Positions 45,149-54,686 of a stretch of DNA of 64,000 nt are shown in pieces. The notes beneath the pieces were generated by a model. It had not been told where the DNA came from. It ran no database searches and was given only the letters and a program-made list of their open reading frames with translations. The stretch comes from Paraburkholderia caffeinitolerans (GTDB lineage: Bacteria > Pseudomonadota > Gammaproteobacteria > Burkholderiales > Burkholderiaceae), in contig NZ_CADIKL010000008.1 of NCBI RefSeq assembly GCF_902859945.1, positions 180,737 through 244,736 on the forward strand, in the 5' to 3' direction. The first letter of the stretch is position 1; every line of letters starts with the position of its first letter. The translations under genes and the position numbers were made by a program.

Positions 45149-45835
45149 ATGACAGATTCGGTCAAGCCGGAAGCCGCGGTCTCAGATCGCGTCCTATACA
45201 CGTATTTCCGCAGTTCTGCGGCGTACCGGGTGCGCATTGCGCTCAACCTGAAGGGCCTCGACTACCGCGCTGTCGCCATTCATTTGCTTCGTGACGGTGG
45301 ACAGCAACATCAACCCGCATACCGCGCGGTCAACCCTTTCGGGCTCGTGCCGAGCTACCGCGAGGACGGTCGAACCATCCGTCAATCGTTGGCCATCATC
45401 GAATACCTCGACGAATGCCACCCCGAACCGCCGTTGCTGCCCGCCACACCATTTGCGCGTGCAGAGGTGAGGCAATTGGCGCTATCGATCGCTTGTGAAA
45501 TCCATCCGCTCAACAATCCACGGGTTCTGAAATATCTGGAGCGCGAGATACAGGTCGACGAGGCAACACGGCTGGGATGGATGCGCCACTAGATGAAGAT
45601 CGGGCTTGAGGCGCTGGAAGCTTTACTGGCGGATATGGGTTCATCCGGGCGCTTCTGTGATGGCGATCGACCCACGCTGGCAGACTGCTGTCTGGTGCCT
45701 CAGCTGTTTAATGCGCGACGTTTCGAGATCGATCTCTCCAAATACCCGCGTTTGCTGGAAATCGACGCCGCCTGCAACGCATTGCATGCCTTTCAGAACG
45801 CGCATCCGAGCAGACAGCCAGACGCCGCGCCGTAA
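45149..45835 (+). pseudogene. maiA: maleylacetoacetate isomerase gene interrupted by an in-frame TAG
   Basis: The first 147 codons encode a zeta-class GST: YFRSSAAYRVRIALNLKGLDY with the catalytic Ser region, NPFGLVPSYREDG and SLAIIEYLDE. A TAG at 45590-45592 follows WMRH. The same frame continues with MKIGLEALEALLADM and the C-terminal helices to 45835. Family members have His-Trp at this point, so TGG to TAG is the simplest change. Total length without the stop (228 residues) is normal. Unless suppressed or a base-call error, the product is a truncated, probably inactive, protein. AAGGG precedes the ATG. Confidence 0.88.
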
Positions 45836-46207
45836 AATGAACATCACTTATTGTCGACGTCTGAGATCCAGCTATCACGACGGCCGACCTCTGTCTGTTG
45901 CGCTAACGGCGGCTATCAAACATACCTAAGCCGTTGGAGTGGCGCCAGCACCGTGCCGCTAAACGGCGGAAAATGGCGGCGGATTCAACCAGTCGATGCA
46001 ACGCCTAGAATCTGCGTGAGCAAGCGGGAATGTCCCCGAACCTATTGCTGACCGCAGATATAGCGGGGAATTCAAGGTGTGGATTCCTCCACATGCGCAT
46101 CGTGCTCTTGTGATTCAAGCCACCGTGCAAGTGGGCAATCTGAACCGCGTCGCAACCGCAAAACCTTGCTCGTAACCAGAGTCTGTAGGGCGCGCGCCGG
46201 ACGGCAC
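45836..46207. other. gene-free 372-bp segment at the right edge of the island
   Basis: No coding region is supported; frames are short and lack family character. Base composition returns here from the island type to the core type. It may contain old IS debris, but I cannot name an element. Confidence 0.35.
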
Positions 46208-46744
46208 TCACCGCGTCTCCCCCTCCACCTCCCTCATCGTCCGCAAACAATCCCGCGCTAGCTGCTGATAAAGCCGCGTCCCTTCCGCCTTGCCGGCAAT
46301 CTCCGCTTCATCCAGACGCCGCACGACGCGCCCCGGCACGCCCGCCACCAGCACGGCGGCTGGCACCTCCCAGCCCGCCTTGACGAAAGCGCACGCTGCG
46401 ACGATGGTTTGCCTGCCGATAACGACGCCGTCCATGACAACGGCATTCATGCCGATCATCACATCCGGTTCGAGACGGGCGCCGTGCACGACCGCCCCGT
46501 GTCCGATATGGCTGTTGACACCCAGCCAGCAGGTCTCGCGAATGCCGACATGCAATGTACAGTTATCCTGAACATTGCTGCCTTCTTCGATCACGATTGA
46601 TCCGAAATCGCCGCGCAGGCTCGCATGCGGGCCGATATAGCAATTCGCGCCAATGGTCACGTCGCCAATCACGACCGCGGAAGGGTGCACATACGCGGAC
46701 GCGTCGACGCGAGGACGCATGCCGTTGAATTCGAAAAGCGCCAT
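46208..46744 (-). CDS. gamma-carbonic-anhydrase-like hexapeptide-repeat protein (PaaY type)
   Basis: 178 residues of left-handed beta-helix with hexapeptide turns (AVVIGDVTIGANCYIGPHASLRGDFGSIVIEEGSNVQDN). His residues in NCTLHVG and NSHIGHGAVVHGA match the zinc ligands of the gamma-class. PaaY, a thioesterase protecting phenylacetyl-CoA catabolism, has this length and a similar C-terminal helix; ordinary gamma-carbonic anhydrases are the alternative. No paa genes are in the window. GGA lies before the ATG. Confidence 0.82.
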   Translation of the reverse strand: MALFEFNGMRPRVDASAYVHPSAVVIGDVTIGANCYIGPHASLRGDFGSIVIEEGSNVQDNCTLHVGIRETCWLGVNSHIGHGAVVHGARLEPDVMIGMNAVVMDGVVIGRQTIVAACAFVKAGWEVPAAVLVAGVPGRVVRRLDEAEIAGKAEGTRLYQQLARDCLRTMREVEGETR

Positions 46745-47064
46745 GAAGCGGATCCGTTGCAGTTGAGTTCGCTGAGCGTGTGGCCAGCCGGAAGGGCGGC
46801 GGCCAAGCTACGCCATTCTCTCTCACGTTCCGCCCAAGATGGCGATTTAAGTACGATCGTACGAAAATAATTTCAGCGTGACGTCCGCGGCGCCCCGCTG
46901 ATTGCGGCCCGCAATTGAACCACAAGAACCGGATATCCCCCGCTCGTCTCCCGTCGCTAAACTCGATCCCATAGCCTGTGAACCGCGTCGTCCAATAAGC
47001 CTGCTTTGAAGATTCAATTCCAAAGCACTACCAGGTAAATCAACCGGGCATCGGAAACCGCACC
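46745..47064. promoter_or_regulatory. 320-bp divergent promoter region with 12-bp palindrome
   Basis: The region separates the PaaY-like gene and an MFS exporter. It contains the perfect palindrome GTACGATCGTAC at 46851-46862 within an AT-rich patch, a plausible repressor site for the leftward gene. No gene is seen, and no regulator is adjacent. Confidence 0.4.
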
Positions 47065-48309
47065 ATGAGCCATCCGCACACGCCATCCGTGGTCAACCGT
47101 CTCGCTCACGCGAGCCTCGCCGCACAATTCAGCGAGCAGATGTCCATCGCCGTCATTCCGATTGCGGCTGTGGTCGTGTTCAACGCCACGGCTCAGCAAA
47201 CCGCCGCGCTGCAAGCGGCCAACACGCTGCCGTTTCTGCTGCTCTCGCTGCCCGCAGGCCTCGTTGCCGACCGCGTGCGCCGCAAGAATCTCATGGTGAC
47301 GACAGAGCTTCTGCGCGCCGCCGCCCTCTTCGTGCTGTTCGCGTTGTTCTGGCTTCACGCGCTCACGCTCGTCACACTGGGCGCGCTCGGGTTCGCCATC
47401 GCCACCGGCACCGTGGTGTTCAGCGTGGCCGCGCCGTCGCTCGTGGCCGCGCTGGTTGAAGCCGACGGCCTGCTCGCCGCCAACCGGCGTCTAGAGATCG
47501 CACGCAGCATTGCCTACACGGCGGGGCCTTCGGCAGGCGGCATCCTTGCCGGCTGGGGTTCCGGCGTGCTCGCCTTTCTCGCCGCGTTCACGCTCTCGCT
47601 CGCGAGCGCGTGCTTCATGGGCCGCCTGCCGCGTGAAGCGCGCCGTGCGCCCTCGGGCCGGCGCGTCGCGCAAGAACTCGCCGATGGCCTGCGTTTTATC
47701 GGCGGCAATCCCTGGTTGCGCCCCATCGTCGCGACCGCTTTCGTGTTCAATACGTCGTGGTTTCTGCTGCTGTCCGTGTTCGCGTGGTACGCGATTCATC
47801 GGCTCGGGTTCAGCGCGCCGGAGGTGGGCTTCGCGCTAGGCGTCTATGGGTTCGGCATGGTCGCGGGGGCGTTTCTTTACAACGGCGTCGCCAGGCGGCT
47901 CCCGTTCGGCCAGCAGATTCTGCTTGGCCCGTCGTGCGCTGCCGTAGCCGCCGCGCTCATGGCGGGCAGCGCCGTGGTGCACGCAAAGGCACCGGTTTTC
48001 GCGGCGTTTTTTCTGTTCGGCTTCGGGCCCATCGTGTGGACCATCTCCACCACGTCGCTGCGCCAGATTGTGACGCCTGCCCCGCTCGTTGCGCGCGTGT
48101 CTTCGGTGATCATGATGGCGACAGCCGGCGCGCGGCCTTTGGGAGCCATGCTGGGCGCCTGGCTGAGCACGCGCTTCGGCATCGGCAGTTGCCTCGTGGG
48201 TGTGCTGATCGGCTTTGGTGTGCAGCTTGCGATCATCTCGGTCTCGCAACCGGTGCGCTTGCGCTCGATCACGACGCTGAGCGAGGCACCGGCAACCGCC
48301 ACGGCTTGA
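47065..48309 (+). CDS. MFS transporter, EntS/MFS_3-like exporter
   Basis: 414 residues, about 12 membrane segments. FSEQMSIAVIPIAAVVVFNATAQQTAALQAANTLPFLLLSLPAGLVADRVRRKN and ANRRLEIARSIAYTAGPSAGGILAG are typical of the EntS-like MFS_3 group, which exports siderophores, drugs or metabolites. It stands alone and converges on the Ldh2-type gene. The substrate cannot be told. Confidence 0.85.
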   Translation: MSHPHTPSVVNRLAHASLAAQFSEQMSIAVIPIAAVVVFNATAQQTAALQAANTLPFLLLSLPAGLVADRVRRKNLMVTTELLRAAALFVLFALFWLHALTLVTLGALGFAIATGTVVFSVAAPSLVAALVEADGLLAANRRLEIARSIAYTAGPSAGGILAGWGSGVLAFLAAFTLSLASACFMGRLPREARRAPSGRRVAQELADGLRFIGGNPWLRPIVATAFVFNTSWFLLLSVFAWYAIHRLGFSAPEVGFALGVYGFGMVAGAFLYNGVARRLPFGQQILLGPSCAAVAAALMAGSAVVHAKAPVFAAFFLFGFGPIVWTISTTSLRQIVTPAPLVARVSSVIMMATAGARPLGAMLGAWLSTRFGIGSCLVGVLIGFGVQLAIISVSQPVRLRSITTLSEAPATATA

Positions 48310-48372
48310 GCCTCGCCGCAGCGGATGATGCTAATCGGCGTAATTGGAGAAAATTGCCAAATTTGCAATAAA

Positions 48373-48386
48373 TCTCCACGTGGAGA
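48373..48386. repeat. 14-bp perfect palindrome between convergent genes
   Basis: TCTCCACGTGGAGA is a perfect palindrome in the short gap between convergent genes. It would form a 7-bp stem without a loop in RNA, so it is a poor terminator as it stands. It may be a protein-binding site or chance. Confidence 0.4.
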
Positions 48387-48402
48387 CCGATTTGGGGCGC
48401 GA

Positions 48403-49425
48403 TCAGTCGAGCAGCTTCATCACATCGTCGTAAAGCGCCTGCGGAATGCGCACGCCATCGCGCTCGCTGCGCTCGCGCGCCTCGAACCGCCGCTGCGAAG
48501 GCAAACGCGCGCCCTGGTCGACCACCGCCGCAAACAACCGCTCGGCCCGCTCCTGCCCCGCCGCGTAATCCGCACCGAGGAACCGGCGCGGGTCGATGGC
48601 TATGACCAGTTCACCGTGGCAAGGGCTTGCCCCTGCGCCATCGTCGAAGGCCTGCGACTCCATGCTCGTGAGATCGCCGATCAACGCGCCCGCGAGCAAT
48701 TCCACCATGGCCGCCAGCGCCGAGCCCTTGTGGCCGCCGAAGGTCTGCATCGCGCCCTCCAGCGCGGCGCGCGCGTCGGTGGTCGGCTTGCCTTCGCTGT
48801 CGATGGCCCAATGATCGGGGATGGGCTTGCCCTCACGCGCATGCAGTTCGATATCGCCGCGCGCGATCGCGCTGGTCGCGAAGTCGAACACGAACGGATG
48901 CCCGTGCTCGCGCGGCCACGCAAACGCAATCGGATTGGTGCCGAACACGCCGCGCGTGCCGCCGGCCGGCGCGACCCAGCTATGGCTGGGGTTCATCGCG
49001 AGGCCGACCAGGCCTTGCGCCGCAATCGCCTCCACTTCGGGCCATAGCGCCGAGAAATGGAAGCAGCGATTGATCGCCATCGCTGCGATGCCTTGCGTGC
49101 GGGCCTTTTCCGCGAGCACCGGCAAACCGCGCTCGAAGGCGAGCAGCGAAAAGCCGTAATGCGCATCCACGGCAAGCACGCCCGGCGACACATTGCGCAA
49201 GGTGGGCTCCGCACTCGGATCGACCTTGCCGCTGCGCACGGAACGCACGCAGCCGAGCAAGCGGTAGATGCCGTGCGAATGGCACTCGTCGCGCTGACCC
49301 TGAGTGATGACGTGCGCGATCGCCTCCGCGTGCGCGAGCGACAGGCCATGGTGCACGAGCGCCTTGCGCGCCAGAGAAAAAAGTTCGTCGAGCGAAAGCA
49401 CGACGCCTGCATTTTGATTAGTCAT
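48403..49425 (-). CDS. Ldh2/malate-lactate dehydrogenase family reductase (pyrroline-2-carboxylate reductase type)
   Basis: 340 residues. The Ldh2 fold is clear: [82 protein letters not shown], and [19 protein letters not shown]. Members reduce delta1-pyrroline-2-carboxylate or delta1-piperideine-2-carboxylate, or oxidise malate-like acids. Its start overlaps the end of the semialdehyde dehydrogenase gene by 8 nt in the hydroxyproline locus, which favours the pyrroline-2-carboxylate reductase role used for proline analogues. Confidence 0.82.
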   Translation of the reverse strand: MTNQNAGVVLSLDELFSLARKALVHHGLSLAHAEAIAHVITQGQRDECHSHGIYRLLGCVRSVRSGKVDPSAEPTLRNVSPGVLAVDAHYGFSLLAFERGLPVLAEKARTQGIAAMAINRCFHFSALWPEVEAIAAQGLVGLAMNPSHSWVAPAGGTRGVFGTNPIAFAWPREHGHPFVFDFATSAIARGDIELHAREGKPIPDHWAIDSEGKPTTDARAALEGAMQTFGGHKGSALAAMVELLAGALIGDLTSMESQAFDDGAGASPCHGELVIAIDPRRFLGADYAAGQERAERLFAAVVDQGARLPSQRRFEARERSERDGVRIPQALYDDVMKLLD

Positions 49426-51010
49426 CCTTACGCACCTCGTGATCGATCACGCCATCCACGCGACGCGTAATCCCAAGCGGATTGGCGGCGCGCAGCGCTG
49501 CGGGCAGCAAAGCGTCGGGCAAGTCCTGATACGAGACCGGGCGCAGGAAGCGCTCGATGGCGCGGCTGCCCACCGAGGTCGTGCGCGCATCCGTGGTTGC
49601 CGGGAACGGCCCGCCGTGCACCATCGCATGGCCGACTTCCACGCCCGTGCCAAAGCCGTTTACTAGAATTCGGCCCGCCTTGCGCTCGAGCGTCGGCAAA
49701 AGCATGCGGCAAGCCTCATGGTCGGCGGCGTCCAGATGCACGGCCACCGTCAATTGGCCTTCCAGCCCCTTGAGCACGCCATGCAGTTCGTTCAGATCCT
49801 TGCAGCGCACGATCAGCGACGCCGGGCCGAACACTTCGTCGCGCAGCGCGGGCTGAGCGAGGAACGCATCGGCCGTGGTCGCGAAGAGCGCCGCCTGAGC
49901 GTCGAAACGACCGCCTTCCGCGCCGCTTGCCAGTTGTTCCACGTTGGGGTTCGCGGCGAGACGCTCGACGCCCTTGCAGTAGTTCGCGTGAATGCCGGGC
50001 GTGAGCATCGTCGCTGCGCCGATGTTGGCAAGCGCCGCGCTCGCGGCCTGCTCGAATGCATCCAGGGACTCGCCTTGCACGGCGAGCACCAGGCCGGGAT
50101 TGGTGCAGAACTGCCCCGCGCCCTGCGTGAGCGAAACCGTGAACGGCTGCGCAATCGCCGCGCCGCGCGCCGCCAGCGCGCCCGGCAGCAGCACCACCGG
50201 GTTGATCGCGCTCATTTCCGCATAGACGGGAATCGGCTCGGGGCGCGCGTTCGCAATCTTCATGAGCGCCACGCCCGCTGCGCGCGAGCCCGTGAAGCCC
50301 ACCGCCTTGATGCGGTGATCGGCCACCAGCGCCTGGCCGATGGCGATCCCGCTGTCGAACAGCATTGAGAACACACCCTCGGGCAGGCCGCAGATTTGCA
50401 CGGCGCGCTGGATCGCGCGCCCCACGAGTTCGGACGTGCCCGGATGCGCGCCATGCGCCTTCACGATCACGGGGCAGCCGGCCGCCAGCGCCGATGCCGT
50501 ATCGCCGCCCGCCACCGAAAACGCCAGCGGGAAATTCGACGCGCCGAACACCGCCACCGGCCCCAGCGCGATATTGCGCAGCCGCAGGTCCACGCGCGGC
50601 AGCGGCCTGCGCTCGGGCTGCGCCGGATCGATGCGCGCATCGACGCAATCGCCGTTGCGCAGCACCGCCGCAAAGAGCCGGAGTTGCGTAACCGTGCGTC
50701 CGCGCTCGCCCTCGATGCGCGCGCGCGGCAAACCGGTTTCGGCCATGCAGCGTTCGATCAGCGCATCGCCGATGGCATTGATCTGTTCTCCTATCGTTTC
50801 GAGAAAGGCCGCGCGGGCTTCCAGATCGGTCTCGCGGTAAGTGTCGAAAGCGGCTTCCGCAAGCGTGCATGCGCGCTCGAGATCGTGCTGGGTCGCGCCG
50901 CCGAATGCGGGTTCGAGCGCGTCGCCGGTGCGCGCGTCGATGCCGTGAAATGCGCCGTTTGTGCCTGGCACGCTTGCCGCGCCGATCAGCGACTGGCCGG
51001 TAATGGTCAT
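49418..51010 (-). CDS. alpha-ketoglutarate semialdehyde dehydrogenase
   Basis: 530 residues, NADP-type aldehyde dehydrogenase of the KGSADH subgroup. [32 protein letters not shown] binds the cofactor, AEMSAINPV holds the Glu, and [12 protein letters not shown] has the catalytic Cys. It ends hydroxyproline breakdown by oxidising 2-oxoglutarate semialdehyde to 2-oxoglutarate. The ATG at 51010 follows CAGGTG. Longer in-frame extensions upstream (to 51247) overlap the deaminase gene and are rejected. It overlaps the next gene by 8 nt. Confidence 0.92.
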   Translation of the reverse strand: MTITGQSLIGAASVPGTNGAFHGIDARTGDALEPAFGGATQHDLERACTLAEAAFDTYRETDLEARAAFLETIGEQINAIGDALIERCMAETGLPRARIEGERGRTVTQLRLFAAVLRNGDCVDARIDPAQPERRPLPRVDLRLRNIALGPVAVFGASNFPLAFSVAGGDTASALAAGCPVIVKAHGAHPGTSELVGRAIQRAVQICGLPEGVFSMLFDSGIAIGQALVADHRIKAVGFTGSRAAGVALMKIANARPEPIPVYAEMSAINPVVLLPGALAARGAAIAQPFTVSLTQGAGQFCTNPGLVLAVQGESLDAFEQAASAALANIGAATMLTPGIHANYCKGVERLAANPNVEQLASGAEGGRFDAQAALFATTADAFLAQPALRDEVFGPASLIVRCKDLNELHGVLKGLEGQLTVAVHLDAADHEACRMLLPTLERKAGRILVNGFGTGVEVGHAMVHGGPFPATTDARTTSVGSRAIERFLRPVSYQDLPDALLPAALRAANPLGITRRVDGVIDHEVRKDD

Positions 51011-51093
51011 ATTGCACCTGCAAAAATGCAAACCGGGCCAGTAAGGCCCGATTTCAAAACGAATGGAAAACTCGCGTTCAAGAACGCCAGGCT

Positions 51094-52014
51094 TTAGAGG
51101 CCCACGTCGGGCAATTGCGGGCGCGTTGCGAGCGCCTTCTCCATCACGGCCTTCACGTGCGCGAGCGCTTCGCCTTCCAGCGCGAGGCGCGGCGCACGCG
51201 TGAGCGCGCTGCCACGGCCCACGAGTTCTTCGCACAACTTGATGCACTGCACGAGGTCGGGGCGTGCGTCGAGGTGCAGCAGCGGCATGAACCAGCGGTA
51301 GAGCGCGAGCGCTTCGTCAAAGCGCTTTTGCTTCGCGAGGCGGAACAACGTCTCGCCTTCCTTCGGGAACACGTTCGACATACCCGAGACCCAGCCTTCG
51401 GCGCCCACGGCAATGCTCTCGACCACCACGTCGTCGAGGCCCGCGAACAGCACGAAGCGGTCGCCCACGGCGTTGCGCAGATCGATGAAGCGGCTCGTAT
51501 CGCCCGACGAATCCTTGAAGCAGACGATGTTCTCGCAATCCTGAATGGCGATCAGCACGTCGGGCGTAACGTCGTTCTTGTAGATCGGCGGGTTGTTGTA
51601 GACCATCACCGGCAGGTCGGTGCTCGACGCCACCGCGCGGAAGTGCGCAGCGGTCTCGTGCGGCTTGGCCGAGTACACGAGCGCCGGCATCACCATCACG
51701 CCGTCCACGCCCACGCGCTGCGCTTCGCGCACGGTCTGGCGCGCGAACTCGGTGGTGAATTCGGCCACGCCCGCGATCACCGGCACCTTGCCGCCCGCCG
51801 CGTCACGCGCGGCTTCGATCACCGCCAGCTTCTCGCTCGTGTTCAGCGAAGTGTTCTCGCCCACGGTGCCGCACACCACGAGGCCCGACACGCCGTCCTT
51901 GACGAGGTTGCTCACCACCCGGTGGGTTGCCTCGATGTCGACCGAGAAGTCCGGCTTGAACTGGGTGCTGACGGCGGGAAACACCCCGCTCCATTGGATA
52001 GCGTTACGGCTCAC
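51094..52014 (-). CDS. lhpC: delta1-pyrroline-4-hydroxy-2-carboxylate deaminase (DHDPS family)
   Basis: 306 residues, class I aldolase fold of the DHDPS/NAL family. [14 protein letters not shown] is the carboxylate-binding loop, VYNNPP carries the Tyr, and CFKDSSGD carries the Schiff-base Lys near 168. In hydroxyproline loci this branch deaminates and decarboxylates or dehydrates pyrroline-hydroxy-carboxylate to 2-oxoglutarate semialdehyde. The start is GTG with AAGGAG 9 nt upstream. It is followed by the semialdehyde dehydrogenase, which supports the assignment over dihydrodipicolinate synthase. Confidence 0.9.
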   Translation of the reverse strand: MSRNAIQWSGVFPAVSTQFKPDFSVDIEATHRVVSNLVKDGVSGLVVCGTVGENTSLNTSEKLAVIEAARDAAGGKVPVIAGVAEFTTEFARQTVREAQRVGVDGVMVMPALVYSAKPHETAAHFRAVASSTDLPVMVYNNPPIYKNDVTPDVLIAIQDCENIVCFKDSSGDTSRFIDLRNAVGDRFVLFAGLDDVVVESIAVGAEGWVSGMSNVFPKEGETLFRLAKQKRFDEALALYRWFMPLLHLDARPDLVQCIKLCEELVGRGSALTRAPRLALEGEALAHVKAVMEKALATRPQLPDVGL

Positions 52015-52219
52015 GGTGACAATCTCCTTCGGTGAATGGATCCGCCAACATGGGGTGTGGCGATGGGAGAAGTATCGCTATCCGGCGTGTTTAAATCTTG
52101 AGAGCTTTCGCGACCCAGGAAGACGAAATCGGCACAGTCGGGCGCCCAGGCGCGCGCGCATGCCGATTTATCCGGGACAACCCCAGGAGAATCTCGGGGG
52201 AATCGCACCGGCGCGGGGC

Positions 52220-53005
52220 TTAAGCGCCGGCGGAATCGGCGTCGCCGGATTGCGGATGCAGCAGCGCGCGGTACTGGCTCGGCGTGAGCCCCACCGTGGC
52301 CTTGAATTGCCGCGTGAACGCGCTGTGATCGTTATAGCCGCAGCGCGTGGCCACGTCGGTGATGCTGAGGTCGCCCGCAAGCAGTTCCGAGGCCGCGTCC
52401 AGCCGCGTCTTCAGCAGCATCTGGCGCGGCGTGAGGTGGAAGATCTTGTGGAAATAGCGCTCGATCTGCGCAACCGACATGTCGATGAGCGTGGCCAGGT
52501 GCGAGAGCTTGAGCGGCTGCGCATAGTTGTCCTGGATGTACTTCGCGGCAACGGCAAGGCGCTGATACGCGGGATGCGTGCCCTCCGCCGCCTGCAGGTC
52601 GCGCGAGATGCCGGCCACGCCCAGCACGCGTCCTTGGGCGTCTTGCAGCGGCACCTTCGAGGTCAGGCACCAGCCCGGCTGGCGCCCCGGATACAGATGC
52701 AGTTCGAGCTGGTCGATGAGCCGGCTGTTCAGGCGCACGACGGCCTGGTCCTGCTCCGTGTAGATGCGGCCGAAACGCCTCGGGAAGACTTCTTCCGCCG
52801 TCTTGCCGAGCAGCGCGCGCTTGTCCTTGAAGCCGCAGCGCGCCGCGAGCGTGAGGTTGGCGATCACATAGCGCGCCTCGTGGTCCTTCACGAAGAAGAC
52901 CACATCGGGCATGGCGTCGAAGAGCGGTTCGAGCAGGGAGAAGTGCGCCACCATCTGCGGCAGCGTCGTGTTTTCCAGGGCGGCGGGCAGAACCAGAGCG
53001 GACAT
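52220..53005 (-). CDS. AraC family regulator with N-terminal PAS domain
   Basis: 261 residues. Residues of about 22-135 form a PAS domain (LFDAMPDVVFFVKDHEARYVIANLTLAARCGFKDK, and GVAGISRDL as a PAC-like end). The C-terminal double HTH starts near 155 (LKLSHLATLIDMSVAQIERYFHKIFHLTPRQMLL ... DVATRCGYNDHSAFTRQFKATVGLTPSQYR). PAS-AraC fusions of this size are found in hydroxyproline loci. It sits between the dehydrogenase operon and the deaminase gene, all on one strand. The ATG at 53005 gives normal length; no strong ribosome site. Confidence 0.9.
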   Translation of the reverse strand: MSALVLPAALENTTLPQMVAHFSLLEPLFDAMPDVVFFVKDHEARYVIANLTLAARCGFKDKRALLGKTAEEVFPRRFGRIYTEQDQAVVRLNSRLIDQLELHLYPGRQPGWCLTSKVPLQDAQGRVLGVAGISRDLQAAEGTHPAYQRLAVAAKYIQDNYAQPLKLSHLATLIDMSVAQIERYFHKIFHLTPRQMLLKTRLDAASELLAGDLSITDVATRCGYNDHSAFTRQFKATVGLTPSQYRALLHPQSGDADSAGA

Positions 53006-53133
53006 TGCGCGGCGTATCGAGTCGGGATCCGCTCGATTATGCCCTTGCCTTGCGGGCTTGGGCATCCGCGAAATAAATCGGGCGGCCGAAGTGCCGGGCC
53101 GCCCGTCGGGTGCGCGAACGCATCGATCCGGCG

Positions 53134-54411
53134 TTATGCCTCGCTGCTCACTTCGAGCAAAGTGCCGATGCGCGCGGGCGAAAACGGCGGGCGCTGGCCA
53201 TTCTGTCCAGTGCGCGGCCAGCCGAAGCAGAACGCCGCCGCTTCGCCGCAAATCTTGCCCTGGCAAGGCCCCATGCCGCAGCGCGTCTGCAGCTTGGCGT
53301 CGCGCCATGAGCGATGCTGTGCGGCGTCGCCGAAGCGCACGTCCTCGCAACGGCACAGCACCGTATCGGGCTCCGCGAGCGTGCGCAATTGCGGATCGAG
53401 CGCGAACGCTGCGTGCATGCGCTCGGCAAAGCGCCGATAGCGCGCGCGTTGAGCGAACAACGCCCGCGCCTGATCCGCCTCGCCAAGCGCCGCGTGCGCT
53501 GCAATGCGGCCTTCTACGACCGCCAGTTCCATGCCGCCCACACCCGTGCATTCGCCCGCCGCGTAGACATCGGGCAGCGAGGTAGTCTGCATCTCATCGA
53601 CGACGATCGCAGCCATGCCCTGCGTTTCGTCGATCTTGCAACCGAGCGCCGCGCCCACGAGCGTATTCGGCACGAGTCCATAAGCGCATGCGAGGCGCTC
53701 GCAATCGATGCGGGTTTCCTCACTGCCCTTGCGAATGCGCACGTGCGTGAGTTGCGTCTCGCCGCCCGCCGCCGCCACATGCGCGCCGCACAAGTACGGC
53801 GTGGCGCGCAGATCGAAGCGCATGCGCGCCGCCTGCACGAGCTTCGCGGGCGTCGCCACGAGCCCGGTCGCGAATTGGCGCACCGCATGGGGCTGCGCCT
53901 GCTCGACGATGGCCGCCACCCGTGCGCCGTGCTCGCGCGCCGTGACGGCTGCGGCCCATAAGAGCGGCCCCGTCCCGGCGATCACGATGCGTTCGCCGCG
54001 CACCGGCATGCCGCCCTTCACGAGCGCCTGGAGGCCGCCCGCGCCCGTGACGCCCGGCAGCGTCCAGCCCGGATACGGCAGGAAACGTTCGCGCGCGCCC
54101 GTCGCAACGATGAGCTTGCCGTAGTCGACCGTGTAGCCGCGCGTAGCGTCTTCAAGCAGCAATTGCCGCGCGCCGGTGGCCTGCACGACGCGCGTGCCGC
54201 TCATGCGCGTGACGTTGGGCAGTTTCGCGAGCGCCTCGATGGCCTCGCGCGCATGGCCCGCTGGCGGATGCTCGGGGCCCTGACGCCAGATCTGGCCGCC
54301 GGGCAAGGCGTTGTCGTCGACAATGCCGACCTTCGCCCCCGCATGCGCCGCCACGCGTGCCGCGTTCAGTCCCGCCGGGCCCGCGCCAATAATCAGGATG
54401 TCGAACTTCAT
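53134..54411 (-). CDS. D-hydroxyproline dehydrogenase, NAD(P)/FAD-binding alpha-type subunit
   Basis: 425 residues. GAGPAG at 9-14 and GTGPLLWAAAVTAREHG are two dinucleotide folds. The C terminus has the BFD-like 2Fe-2S pattern CRCEDVRFGD and CGMGPCQGKIC. This is the HcnB/SoxA-alpha-like subunit of three-part amino-acid dehydrogenases. Its ATG overlaps the ferredoxin-like gene stop by ATGA at 54408-54411. With the next two genes it makes a membrane-linked D-hydroxyproline dehydrogenase. Confidence 0.88.
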   Translation of the reverse strand: MKFDILIIGAGPAGLNAARVAAHAGAKVGIVDDNALPGGQIWRQGPEHPPAGHAREAIEALAKLPNVTRMSGTRVVQATGARQLLLEDATRGYTVDYGKLIVATGARERFLPYPGWTLPGVTGAGGLQALVKGGMPVRGERIVIAGTGPLLWAAAVTAREHGARVAAIVEQAQPHAVRQFATGLVATPAKLVQAARMRFDLRATPYLCGAHVAAAGGETQLTHVRIRKGSEETRIDCERLACAYGLVPNTLVGAALGCKIDETQGMAAIVVDEMQTTSLPDVYAAGECTGVGGMELAVVEGRIAAHAALGEADQARALFAQRARYRRFAERMHAAFALDPQLRTLAEPDTVLCRCEDVRFGDAAQHRSWRDAKLQTRCGMGPCQGKICGEAAAFCFGWPRTGQNGQRPPFSPARIGTLLEVSSEA

Positions 54412-54686
54412 GCGGCGGCTCTCCCCGTGACCACGTTCATGCCGTCCGCGCAGAGGGTCTGGCAAGCCAGACGATGCCGCACGCCGTCGATGGTCACGCG
54501 GCATTCCTGGCACACGCCCATGCCGCACAGCGGCCCGCGCGGCATGCCGCTCACCGAGCGGCGTGTAATCACGGCCGAATCGCTCTTGTGTAGTCCCGCC
54601 GCAAGCGCCACGGCCGCCACGACCGAACTGCCTCGCGCGACGCTGACGCTTTGGCCATCCACGTTGAGCGTGATCGTCTCAGCCAT
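54408..54686 (-). CDS. D-hydroxyproline dehydrogenase, 2Fe-2S ferredoxin-like subunit
   Basis: 92 residues. The Fer2-type Cys motif is CGMGVCQECRVTIDGVRHRLAC. The size and sequence match the HcnA-like small subunit of heterotrimeric dehydrogenases. It overlaps the upstream DadA-like gene by 8 nt and the downstream alpha gene by 4 nt, so the subunits are made in fixed ratio. Confidence 0.9.
   Translation of the reverse strand: MAETITLNVDGQSVSVARGSSVVAAVALAAGLHKSDSAVITRRSVSGMPRGPLCGMGVCQECRVTIDGVRHRLACQTLCADGMNVVTGRAAA

Noticed and set aside
51094..52014. Dihydrodipicolinate synthase (lysine pathway)
   Set aside because: Its place between a hydroxyproline regulator and a ketoglutarate semialdehyde dehydrogenase fits the deaminase branch of the family.
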